Shown in pieces: positions 45,484-55,849 of a stretch of DNA of 64,000 nt. Origin of the DNA: Dendrobium chrysotoxum (taxonomy: Eukaryota > Streptophyta > Magnoliopsida > Asparagales > Orchidaceae); NCBI GenBank assembly GCA_019925795.1, contig CM034315.1:10714200-10778199 (forward strand). The letters run 5' to 3'. The stretch's first letter is position 1. Every line of letters begins with the position of its first letter. The notes beneath the pieces were generated by a model. That model did not search any database and was not told the origin of the DNA. It was given only the letters and a program-made list of their open reading frames with translations. The position numbers were made by a program, and so were the translations under genes.

Positions 45484-46275
45484 TCGTCAAAGATCATCCA
45501 GGACGATCGGTCGATCGTCCTGTATGATCAGTTCAAAATCACATGTATCAGCCTGGACAATCTGGTTCCTCTGGACGATTAGTAGACAAAACTGTTCATA
45601 TCGTCCCGTATGATTCTGCGATCACCAGGACGATTAGTATAAATCAAGAATTTCGTCCAGAAAATAGCTCTGGTCATCCAGGGGAACATGTGCTAGATGA
45701 TCTTAAATTGACTTGATCATCCAGGATGATATATCTATCATCCTGTATAATTAGTTCAAAAATGACAAAATCGTCATGCACACAACTCTGGACGTACATG
45801 TCAGAACATGTTGGACAATTTCAAAATGACTTGATCGTCCTGGATGATATGTCTATCGTCCGGTACGATTAGTTCAAAAATGACAAATTTGTCTTGCACA
45901 CAGCTCTGGATGTACAGGTGATAGGCACTGGACGGTCAGAATTTTTAGCATATCATCCCGTACGATTTCACGATCGTCAAGGACGATATGATCGAATCAA
46001 TTAAACCTTAATTACTTTCCTTAATCACCAGACTAATTTAGGCATGATTGTAATGGATCGTTCATGACGATACATGTATCGTCTAGGACGATCAGACCAA
46101 ATCTCTAAAAATAAAAACTTACCTAACTTAATCTGGCGGCTGAGAATTTTTGATTTAAGCCTATCGTCCTGTACGATATGTGTATCGTCCAGAATGATCG
46201 GTTTAATCAAACTGACTTAACATGATCATCCTAATTAGGGTTTCTGTTTTCACTGGATCATCTAGGACGATCTGA
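45484..46275. repeat. Palindrome-rich block (atcgtcc/ggacgat array)
   Basis: Some 800 bp contain about twenty occurrences of atcgtcc, atcatcc or their complement ggacgat, often paired as inverted repeats with short spacers, e.g. ccaggacgatcggtcgatcg at 45499 and cctgtacgatatgtgtatcg at 46168. A larger 118-bp direct repeat is superimposed: cttgatcatccaggatgata at 45712 recurs as cttgatcgtcctggatgata at 45830, with weaker units before and after. No ORF is present. Confidence 0.85.
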
Positions 46276-46330
46276 ACAAAAAATAAACAGAAACTCTAAC
46301 ACACTAAAACTCTCCCCCTGAGTGTGTGTG

Positions 46331-46639
46331 TATGCAATGTTACTTAGCTGTATGATCAATTACATTACATTTGACTCAAGAAAGAGAAAAATTAAAATCA
46401 AATACATGAGGACCTGATCTGGAGTTGGCTTGAATTGCATTTGATCTTTTGTACCTAAGATGTTAGCCAGTCAAAGCAGAACATAGAATGTTTGTTATCA
46501 TCAAAATTATAATCCCTAAATCTAGGTTTGTAATAATATTCAAATGATAATTATTCGCACAACTAAAATATCCTGAAAATGCCCCGCACATGCACCTTAG
46601 TTTGTATATACATTGGTACACATCAGGGGATGTATAATA
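46331..46639. other. Intergenic, no gene seen
   Basis: AT-rich sequence between the Copia-like region and a 148-bp tandem duplication. I saw no exon, repeat terminus or RNA gene. Confidence 0.5.
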
Positions 46640-46935
46640 AACCCGTATGGGCCCTGACGAACATGTTGTAGGAACACACGTGATGTCTAGGAATGTTGCG
46701 TGGGTTAACAAATTTGAACCCGATCCTCCTAAACAGGTAAATAGGGGTAGACAATGTTCAGTAAATAATTATAAAATGCCCACAAACACCCGTATGGGCC
46801 TCGGCGACCGTGTTATTGGTACCCACATGACTTTCAGGGATGCTGCACAGATCATAAAATAAACCTAAGTTCGAGTCTGATCCCTCTTTATGGGTAGATA
46901 GGAGTCGACACGGCTCAAACCGTAAAATAAATATG
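46640..46935 (+). repeat. 148-bp tandem duplication
   Basis: acccgtatgggccctgacga at 46640 recurs as acccgtatgggcctcggcga at 46788. Both are followed by cacgtgatgtctaggaatgt/cacatgactttcagggatgc and a tgggtagataggagt-type end. The two units differ considerably, so the duplication is old. Confidence 0.75.
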
Positions 46936-48300
46936 CGGTCGTGGCATCGACCGAGATATTTTGTTTAAATAGTTCATATTAGGCCTTCAAGGCCTATAAT
47001 TAAAGAAAGTTCATCAACAAAGGCACAAAACCTACTAAACCCTATCCTCTGTCGATAAGTTGATAGAGTTGACATGGTTTAATGAATAAAATTCAAATGA
47101 CCCCCCCCCCCCCCCCCCCACCCCGATGATGGCCATGTTGAATGCAGATCTCAACCGAAGGGGTTAACTCCAACTATTTCAAATGTCTTCAAACTCCACT
47201 CAAATACCCACCAAAATCCAAAACCCAGAAAAAATCATCCAAAAATCTAAAATATTTAAAATTAAAATCATCCATCAAATCACTTAAAGCAAAACTCATC
47301 CACCCTCCACAACAGTTTGTTGAGGTGGATAAGTTAAAAATAACTTCAGCTCACATAGAGCTTATGCCTAGTCAAAAATATCACTATGATCCATTCTTAA
47401 ATAATATCCTGCCAATAAGGATGTGGTACGTGTCCTCTAACCGGTAGTTTTGCCCCCAAATAACACTGCAGGATAAACAGTTATGACCCGGGGCCCTCTG
47501 AACCGAGTGGTTTTGCCGCCAAATGACACCACAAGATAACGGTTATGGCCAGAGCCAATGCATTCCTTAGTGGCATCAAATCCTTAAGATATGAATCAAT
47601 AGGATATAATCGATAGGGCACAAAGCTCTTTGTTAGCTAAGGTAGATTCAAATTTGTCCCCTTAGACAAACATCCATCCCAGGTTTATAAGGTATCCTTG
47701 GACGAAGCAACCCATGGCTGTCGATAAGGATCCTTCTGTCAGGTTGGGTCGACTACCTCCTCTAACTAAGTAGGTCAGGGACCACGATGGCCCGGGATGA
47801 CGGAACCATGGGATCTTGATCGGGTCTATCATCCATTCCCCCACCATTCGCTTTAAGTGCAAGATAGTGGAAATTTCTAATTTTAAATATCTAATTTTTC
47901 ACAACCTAAACCCATGCTGCTAATATATGCCAGATATCACGTATCTCTACATATCTGATCGACGACTAGCCTTAATCGAAAGTTCTCTTTCATTATCGGG
48001 AGAGGTAATGAACTATAGGGGCTTGCACCTATAGGAAACCAGAACTCAAATCATAAAGTCCTCATAAAATGAGGGCGAAATCTCTGGGTAGTGTCTAATC
48101 TACAAACCCATATGCCTTCCTAAAATTTACCCTAGAACTTAATTCTGTTAAAACTCCCCTAAAAAGCAACGTGGGAGGCCAGGGCTGAATTTTTGAAGCC
48201 CACAATCTTTTACCCTAACTGATTCCTAGTTGTTTATCAATCATATCAATTATCACTTATCCAATTAATCGATTATCATTACAGATGCTTCATTAAATCA
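46936..48300 (+). repeat. Fragment of the 6.1-kb LTR family, with a poly-C tract
   Basis: At 47965-48050 taatcgaaagttctctttca, then taatgaactataggggcttg and cacctataggaaacc parallel 43935-44010 and 29950-30030 of the other two copies. A run of 19 C lies at 47101-47119. A 101-codon ORF (47142-47447) is low-complexity Lys/Ser-rich and is not supported as a gene. Ends of the fragment are unknown. Confidence 0.45.
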
Positions 48301-49490
48301 ATAAAGAGTTGTCACTTTTTTCCTGTCGGCATAAGTGGTCATCTGTTATAGGCTACAACTGGGATAACACCACAAACCATCTTTAAAGGAAAGTCTGTTG
48401 GCCCACCCTCTTTCACAGTGTATTATGTTTTAACAGAACCCATTTTATAATGCTAACAGTCAGCCTTTCTTGCTTATGTAAATGTCATAACCAAAATGCA
48501 GCAAGAAATAATTAATTCTATTTAATACAAGAAAATCTATTACGGATAAAAACTAAAATGAGATTTGAGTTACTTACAACAAATAGAAGAAATCTCTGAA
48601 TAAAATTGACTGATGAAAAGCCCAAAATAACCTTATCTCTCTTCTTCGATAAGGCACAACATTGAAATACAGATTTTTCATTAAAAAAATTATTTCAAAA
48701 AAAAAATTGAATCATTACATGCATGGTCCAGTGGCAAAAGCTATAAATATTTAAAAGTTTTACAATATTTAAAAATTAATTTAGTTTTGAGGGTTAGGAT
48801 GCTTGAAATGCATCCAAATTGATATGGTTGACCCTAGAGACATGCTTAATTAATATGCAACCGACTGATCATGAATCCAATGTCATGTTATAGGGTTTTA
48901 ATGGATTTGAAATTTTTGCATAAATTGGTTTTGGACCAAGGGGTTTTTGGGTTTAATGAAAATTGACTTCGTATTTTGCTAGCGTTAGACTTGATAATGA
49001 ATAAGTCAAGCATGCATAAAATATTTCATTAGTTATAGAATTACGATAGTTAAAAAAATTGAGCCAATAACAAAGCAAATAAGACCCAAGTCACCCAACT
49101 CATTTATAAGCCTTTACACAAGATGTTTGATGAGCTATGAGTGTGGTTGTAAGTAATTCATAAAAGTTTTCCTTAAATGTTGATATCATCAGAAGGTCAA
49201 CAAACAAGTAGACTATTGTCAAAAAATAAAATTTTTATGTTTAAAAGTCCACGCAGATTCGAGGTGCTCCTATTATTATAATCGAATATGACATTGAGAA
49301 TAAAATACTATATTGAGAGATAGACAAACTATTCTACAATGGATTCAAATAAAAAATAGAGTTTTAGAAACCATTCACTTTCATAAAAAAATACAAATAG
49401 AGGAATAACGCACCGCCTAGAAAGATAAGAATGTTATTCCAAAATAGTATTTAAAGATGAAAGTGAGGTTTTTGAAAATTCTCTATTTAT
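48301..49490. other. Intergenic, no gene seen
   Basis: AT-rich DNA without a recognisable exon, repeat terminus or RNA gene on either strand. Confidence 0.5.
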
Positions 49491-50289
49491 GTTATCAAAT
49501 ACAACAACGATAATATCATATCACCTCAGAAGGTCGCCGGCTAAATAGAGAAAGTAAAGTTCTATACACATAGAAATCATCACAGAGAAAATCAACTGGT
49601 AAAAATTTGACTTCTTATAGTCAAAATATTCATATTAAATTATACAATAATATACAAAAAGTTACACGATGAGAATATTATAAAAAACATATTTGTATCC
49701 GTAACTTATTATAAAACTCTTGGAATTAAAATTAAAAATAGGTGTTTAGAAGCTTGCCTCGTGCTTTACAAAATCCTCAATTGGCCTAACGGATGATACC
49801 CGAACTTCGACCTCTGAATCTCTCACTATTCTTTCTCCTCTCCCTCACCTTCCCTTCTCCAGCAAGTGAAGGGTTGTGTGAGGGTTTATAATGGATTTTA
49901 TTTTACATTTTAAAAACTATCATTTTAGGTCCAGAGCAATGACACTCACCTCACCAGCATCGCTATGCTCAAATAGAATATTCCATATCTCCCCAAATTC
50001 TCAAACTCGATAGTTGAGCGCCACGATAGCACCACCCAGTGCCGCATCGCTCCCCTAATTCATTCTCCCAAACAGAGATGAAAATGTCGCGATGCCTCCT
50101 CTTTTAGCATTGTAGTGCACATTAGACATTTCCACTCCTTATGTTTTTTCTCTACTCCATTTTAATTCGAATTCTATTTGAGGCAATTGAGACACCACAT
50201 GATTGATATTTCCTGGCTAAATCAGGTTTGGACAAAAATTCATATATGATTAAATTAATTACCTGGGTTTAGAAATAGCGGATGTTACA
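49491..50289 (-). mobile_element. 5' part of a gypsy LTR (Tekay/Del-like), minus strand
   Basis: On the minus strand the segment starts tgtaacatccgctatttcta at 50289, the TGTAACA.CC start of Del/Tekay LTRs, and contains a GC-richer block with gcgatgcggcactgggtggt-like words (49930-50120). This parallels the gcgttgtagcgcc block of the solo LTR at 10100. The other end and duplication were not found. A 35-bp stretch at 49536 (ggctaaatagagaaagtaaa) recurs at 50309 just outside this LTR. Confidence 0.5.
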
Positions 50290-50771
50290 ACATATACCAA
50301 GGTCATTGGCTAAATGGAGAAAGTAAAGTTCAAAGGGTGTATAGCCGATTTCATCCATTGAGGATGCTGAGAAAATTATTCACCTTGAGATAGTTTATTG
50401 ATACCCTGCTTTAGATTTTAATTTAGTTATTGGTGTGGGTATTTTTGGAGTTTTGTTTGATTTAGATTGACAGAAATGCAAATTTATGAAGATTTAGAAA
50501 GTTTTTATTGTTTGATTTTTGTATACTGGAGAATTAAATATTCCAATAACATTGATAAGAAAAAACATAAAATTTCACTAGGTGATTTAATTCATGCACT
50601 ATTTCAAATATTTTTATGAGTATGATAATATTTTTAGAAATTATCACAATATAGTAAATATTTTAAAATAATGTTATGAATGTTCCTTATGAATGATTTT
50701 CTAATTTATTACTGTTGAATATGCATTCAAAATTTACCTCATCCACGCAACTAATTTTGTCATACATGTGC

Positions 50772-50841
<70 letters not shown>

Positions 50842-51922
50842 TGTATCATTTTAAATGTTTCTCGTACATATTGAATATGCTGATGTTCCATGTTCATGTG
50901 ATGAAATTAATATGTTATGTTTATATGTCAGAGGATATGTGGAGGAGGGAAAAAAGGAGGTGATACAAGTGGTGATTGTTTTATCTTCTATGCGATATAT
51001 GTAGAGTTATAAGGTTTTGTGCACACATATAATTCCTCTAGTTGTCCTGAATAAATGTGAGATGAACAAGTGGAAGTAAAGTTATAAGAGGAATCAAGCT
51101 ATATGTAATTCCTCCATCTACTATGAATAGATGTGAGATGAATAAGTAGAAGTATAAATAAAAGTAGAGTTATAAGGGGAATCAAGCTAATATGATTAAG
51201 TAGAGGTATAAGTAGAAGTAAATATATAAAGAAGCTTTGGGTTTCATTATGTATGTGAATCATGTTTTTATTTAAATGTTACATATTGTGTTTCATTATG
51301 TATTTTGTTTTGATATCATGTTTATATTAAAATGAAGTTCATGTTGTTGCTATGTACAAGTTCAAGAAATATTTATGTTATTGGCTTTGACATATTCATA
51401 CTGTTGACGTTGTATTGTTGTTATCATCTTAGCGATATAACCTTAACTCCTTAAGCAAATACTATATTATTTTAATTGAAATTTAGATAACTTCCTTTTA
51501 GATAAAATTTAGTCTTGTACAATTTATTTAAAAGTTAAATATTGAATTCTTTAGTAGGTTGGTGTAGCTTACTAAGCAAATGGTTGCTCATTATACCTTG
51601 TTTACATGTCATTTCAAGAAAGCGTAAGGCCTCAGCTAAGTAAAAAATGGTTGATAAAGTTAAAGTTCAAACAACAGGTATTTTTTTGTTATAGATATAT
51701 TCTTTTGACAATCCAATTATTTGTATCTATGGGGTGTTATGGTGAGAAAAATTATATTGAATTGTTGTACATGATTATTTGGATGGTATGAAAGAAATTG
51801 AATGATATTCTATATGTTTATGTTTACTATAATTGGATGTTTTTTTGGCTCTAAATGCTGATTATTGATGAGATAAATTAGAATTAAGGATAATCATTCT
51901 AGTTAGATCTTGGTCTGTGACA
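50290..51922 (+). mobile_element. LTR-like segment ending ggtctgtgaca, with AT microsatellite and tandem units
   Basis: The end tagatcttggtctgtgaca at 51922 resembles the tagatcttggggtgtgaca end of the solo LTR at 11592, so this is probably the 3' part of a related plus-strand LTR. Inside are a long (AT)n tract and, at 51030-51200, two units of about 80-90 bp sharing tgtgagatgaa(c/t)aagt.gaag and ttataag(a/g)ggaatcaagcta. The start and target duplication are unresolved. Confidence 0.45.
50774..50839. repeat. (AT)n microsatellite, about 33 units
   Basis: An uninterrupted at/ta run of about 66 bp. Any ORF through it (YIYIYI) is an artefact. Confidence 0.97.
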
Positions 51923-53460
51923 TATACAATAATGTATAATTTACTTATCATTTGTTAGTTCAAATTTTAATTTTAAATAACTTATAAAAAAATATCTTAT
52001 AAAAATAAGATGTATAAGATTTCACTTCTTCAACAATTTTGATATTGTTTGGTGTTGGGGATGGAAGTAAACCACGACAACAAAGCAAACAAGAAAGTAA
52101 AAGCAGCGGAAAGTAAATGACACTAGGATTTAACGTGGAAAAACTCAAAATCGGGAAAAAACCACGGAGTCACTCCACACCAAGAATTCAACAATGAAAA
52201 TTAGGGAGAAATAAGTATAGATATCTCTTCTCTCTCACTCTCTTCTTGCTTCTCTTCTTTCTTACACCGTTCTCGCACTCAAAACACAAGAGAAAGTCAA
52301 GTTAATAATACAAAGGGATGCAACCCTTCAGGAAAATAAGAGAAAATTATCCAGTTCGCCTAGTAGTGTTGCGGCGCCATTTTGGAGTGCTGCGGCACTC
52401 AAGACTCTGCCATCATGATGCGGCGACGCTCAAACCCGCAGCGCTGCTGTGTCATATAACATTACATCACTAAATCTAGAGCGTTGCGACACCCTGTTCT
52501 CTGTCGATTAGCGTTGAGGCGTTAGGGTACACAACATCAAGGTGTTGTATGAAAACAAATTGCACCAGAACCCAAGCTAGGTTAAACGCCACGTACTCCC
52601 GCGAGCACGATAATTTGAACTAAGGTTCGAGACAACAGAACAACCCAATTGATCACCACAATCAGATTCCACATAAAACTAGCATTTGGTGATAAAATAT
52701 AAGACATAATAATAACTTTAGGAAGACAATTATAATGAAAAATAATTTACATTTTTTTAATTTTTTTTCTTAAATTTAATTTAAAAATTATCATTTATGT
52801 AAGATAAATTTTGTAATCTTTATATACATGCAAGAAGAAAATAGAGATGACTATAATAAAATTATGAAATAGTTAATTAAATATGAGAGAATATGCTACA
52901 TTTAAATTTAAGATAAATAATTTAAAGGAGAATAATCAATTAGAGCACAAAATACCATAAAAAATAATTATCAAATCATATGATCGTATAAACATATTTA
53001 TTTTTAATTTTAACATATGTTTATATAGTATACGTTGATAATTTTATTATCAAATTATCAGACTAATGTATAATACTTTATTATACTTAAAAATATATTC
53101 AGCCTTCTTTTTATCTATTATTTTTATTTCTAAATCTCTTAATCAAATTTCTCTTCAAACATAATTAATATGAGATATTATGGGTAACTATTTTTAAATT
53201 CACATTAAAAAATAAATCTTCTCATATATAAAATAAATTTTAAAATTTGATGATACTAAATTATTATAAATATATGCTATTTTCAATAATTAAATTATTT
53301 CATAATTATAAATAAATAAAAATTAAAAATCAACCAATTAAAAATAAATTTTGAATAATATTATTTTAAAAAATTTAAATTTTACTCGCTTGCACTTAAT
53401 GCACCTAATTAATAATTATATTATTATTAAAGTCAAAATATAATTATCATGTAATAAATA
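51923..53460. repeat. Intergenic with an LTR-like segment at 52053-52680
   Basis: From 52053 the words gttggggatggaagtaaacc, aaagcagcggaaagtaaatg and tttaacgtggaaaaactc...aaaaaaccacgg form the same box as in the inverted-pair repeats (31888, 24150). A GC-richer patch at 52370-52540 has several gcgttgcggcgc-like words. The remainder to 53460 is very AT-rich and appears empty. Confidence 0.45.
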
Positions 53461-53629
53461 TTGCAAGGTTCCCGACCCTTTTTATATTTGCCCAAAAAGG
53501 AACCCGCAGCAGGACTTCTTCCACCTCCTCCAAACCTCTTTGGAGGGAGGGTGACTTTCCTTCGGTTTTGTAATATTACTCTTTCCTCTCTTTCGATCAG
53601 GGTTCTTCTTCATCGCGGGCGCTGTCGTG
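53461..53629 (+). promoter_or_regulatory. 5' leader and proximal promoter of the PAT14-like gene
   Basis: The composition shifts from AT-rich to GC-richer at about 53465. A tttttatatttg word at 53480 is a possible TATA element. The leader has cttcttccacctcctcc and ctctttcctctctttc pyrimidine stretches typical of plant 5'UTRs. The transcription start is not fixed. Confidence 0.45.
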
Positions 53630-54742
53630 ATGCACAGATCCGGAGCGCTGATGGCGTGGAACGTCTTTAAGTTCTGCACGGCCCTTCGTGGCCTTGGGTC
53701 AGTGATGATTCTGATGGTCCTCGGCATCGTCGGCGTGACCTACTACGCCGTCGTGGTCAACAACTACGGTCCGGCTTTATTTACCGCCGGAGGCTTCGGT
53801 TCTCTGACAGCCCTCGTGGTTCTAGTGCTCTTCCATGGCCTGGTCTGATGAATTCCTAAATCCTTGACTTGTTTCTTGTTTTTTTGTTTTGTTTGGTGAT
53901 TGTTTGGTCAAAGAGTCATCCAAGTGCTTTTTATTTGATGCTTCTTTTTGTTACATTGATTTCGTTTCGGAATTTAGGAGTGGCTATCGTTTATTCAATT
54001 TTTCATCTGGCCTGTTGCTTGTGGTTTTTTAAGTTCATCTATATAAGTGGAACCTGAAGGAGCTCACCTGCCTCATTTCTATTTTTGTATCTGTACTGAT
54101 TCAATTCTTTAGTTTCTGCGTTGTCTGAATTTTAAGAAGGAATATTAAACAGCTTTCCAAGAAATTTCATTCTAGAACAGCTGGTAATTCTGACTTTATG
54201 GCGTAAAATACAGATAGGAGAAAGAAAAGACAAGGTAGGTTGGAATTCATTTGCTTTTGCTTTAATGGAGTGCTGCTGTTGGCTTTGCAGTTGGTAATGC
54301 TATTGTGGAGTTACTTTTCTGTTGTCCTTACGGATCCTGGCAGTGTTCCACCTAATTGGAGACCTTCTGTGGATGAGGAGGTGGGAGAAGGTGGCCCATT
54401 GTCTGCCTCAGACTTCAACAACCCTATTTTAACTATGCACCAATCTGCATTAATTTCAGACCCTGGAGATCCAAGGATTAGGTTTTGTCGGAAGTGTAAC
54501 CAATTTAAGCCACCACGGTGTCATCACTGTTCTGTCTGTGAGATCTCTAACTTTAATAAGACAAAATCATCCCTCCATTGTTTATATTTGTCGTTCCGCA
54601 CTCTCATTGTTTATTTGTTTCTCTAAGGTGATTCATGATTCTGTTATCAGGTGGAAGATGTGTTCTGAAGATGGATCACCACTGTGTGTGGGTTGTCAAT
54701 TGTGTTGGAGCATTAAATTATAAGTTCTTTCTTCTCTTTCTA
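53630..54742 (+). CDS. DHHC-type protein S-acyltransferase (PAT14-like), first three exons
   Basis: Exons 53630-53842, 54291-54537 and 54651-54742 join in frame with GT-AG junctions to 184 residues; family members are near 300-310. MHRSGALMAWNVFKFCTALR is the distinctive N-terminus of the PAT14 branch. Two membrane helices follow (about residues 22-44 and 55-82), then the DPG motif (TDPGSVPPNWRP, about 85-96). The cysteine-rich domain has FCRKCNQFKPPRCHHCSVCG and CVLKMDHHCVWVVNCVGALN, with catalytic Cys about 165. These enzymes, in endomembranes such as the Golgi, transfer palmitate from their own Cys to substrate cysteines. ATG 53630 is chosen over the preceding in-frame GTG. Exon 3 ends at a good donor (CTA|GTAAGT), but the next exon (FYTFLE-type, third helix and TTxE motif) was not found before 64000, where intron 3 is invaded by transposons. 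The gene may continue beyond the window or be broken. Confidence 0.93.
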
Positions 54743-54935
54743 GTAAGTTCTTTGAATTTGATGTATGATTGCTGTTTTAAATGTTCTATCCTGTTATCTC
54801 CTTTATTTTCAGTGCAAATAATAAATTTGATCATTAATTCACTTCTTTTGTCACTAATTCTGACCCTTTTGATAAAATATTAGTATCTCTTAGTGTAAAA
54901 AAAGCCTGAATTGGACATGGACATTTTCCTTTTAA

Positions 54936-55431
54936 TATCGGGCTTGTTGTGTGATAGAAAAGTCCAAAAAACTTATGGGAACATTCTATATGATGGTGGT
55001 GAGACCTGCAACGCCCTATGGTGCAGAATGTTGGTCATTAAAAGAGATGCATAATATTAAGTGTTGCAGAGATGAGGATGCTTAGGTGGATGAGTGGTTT
55101 TACTCTTAGAGACAGGATATGAAATGAGCATATACGTGAAAAGGTCGGAGTAGCTCCAGTGGAAGATAAGCTTAGAGGAGTTGCCTTAGATGGTTTGGTC
55201 ACATAAAACGGTGGCCTTCCGATGACCCGGTTAGGTAAGTAGATATATTAGATTTGACTTATGTCAAGAGAGGCAGAGGCAAACTTAAAAAGACTTGGTT
55301 AGAAAATGGTAAAAATGATCTTTTTTTATTATATTTAAATGAGAATTTAACTCTTAAGAGGACACAATGAAGAAAAAAGATTCATGTAGCTGACCCCACA
55401 TAGTGGGATAAAGGCTTGATGTTGTTGTTGT
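54936..55431 (+). mobile_element. 5'-truncated RTE-clade LINE (copy 3), decayed
   Basis: It starts inside cgggcttgttgtgtgatag and carries ggtgcagaatgttggtcatt, gatgcttaggtggatgagtg and tgatgacccggttagg, ending tagtgggataaaggcttgat plus a TTG tail. Stops and small deletions break the frame, so it is older than copies 1 and 2. A target duplication was not found. It lies about 190 bp after the donor of PAT14-like exon 3. Confidence 0.85.
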
Positions 55432-55849
55432 ATTGTTTAATTGTTCAAGTTAACCTGCAAAGAGTTACGTTTGAGTAACTGTTTTATCAGGTTCTGTTTA
55501 AATGAAGTTATTAGAAGGAATTTCTAATGAAGTGTTCATTGCCTAATATACTCCCTAATATACTCTTACCTTTTTTTTTAAATGAAAATGGGTCTCTACT
55601 CTTTACACGGTTATATAAACTAGCTTCATAGAAAGTTTTATACATTTATTGATTGCAATCATAAAGTGATGGCCATTAGGTTTGATTTTGTTCTTCATAT
55701 GACTTTCTGAAGATTTAATGCACAATAGAATACATTATAACTTATTCTGTTTGTTCAATTCTTTTTTGTTTTTTGGTAAACAAATTACTAGTGATATTAT
55801 AAAATTAAATTGAAAGATGATATTGTAATAAGCGATGGCTATTGAATTA

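Larger units (their letters stand above)
44449..46330 (+). mobile_element. Copia-like non-coding region with internal repeat blocks
   Basis: After a short continuation of the pre-insertion repeat, 44717 onward reads cccgaggctaaccaagaggg, then gggtgaattg, wording common near ends of plant Copia elements. The end at 46308-46330 has ctctccccctgagtgtgtgt. In between are a 39-bp tandem array, a CT tract and a palindrome-rich block. No gag or pol frame is present. The exact LTR boundaries are not defined, so the class is tentative. Confidence 0.45.

Noticed and set aside
45083..46275. CRISPR-like regular repeats
   Set aside because: Eukaryotic context, contiguous tandem units without unique spacers of constant length, no cas genes.
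50715..50963. ORF with a long YIYIYI run
   Set aside because: Translation of the (AT)n microsatellite.
55637..55690. Possible PAT14 exon 4 starting FYTFI after an ag
   Set aside because: Only five residues agree with the FYTFLETT start, the following residues diverge (DCNHKV), and no membrane segment follows.
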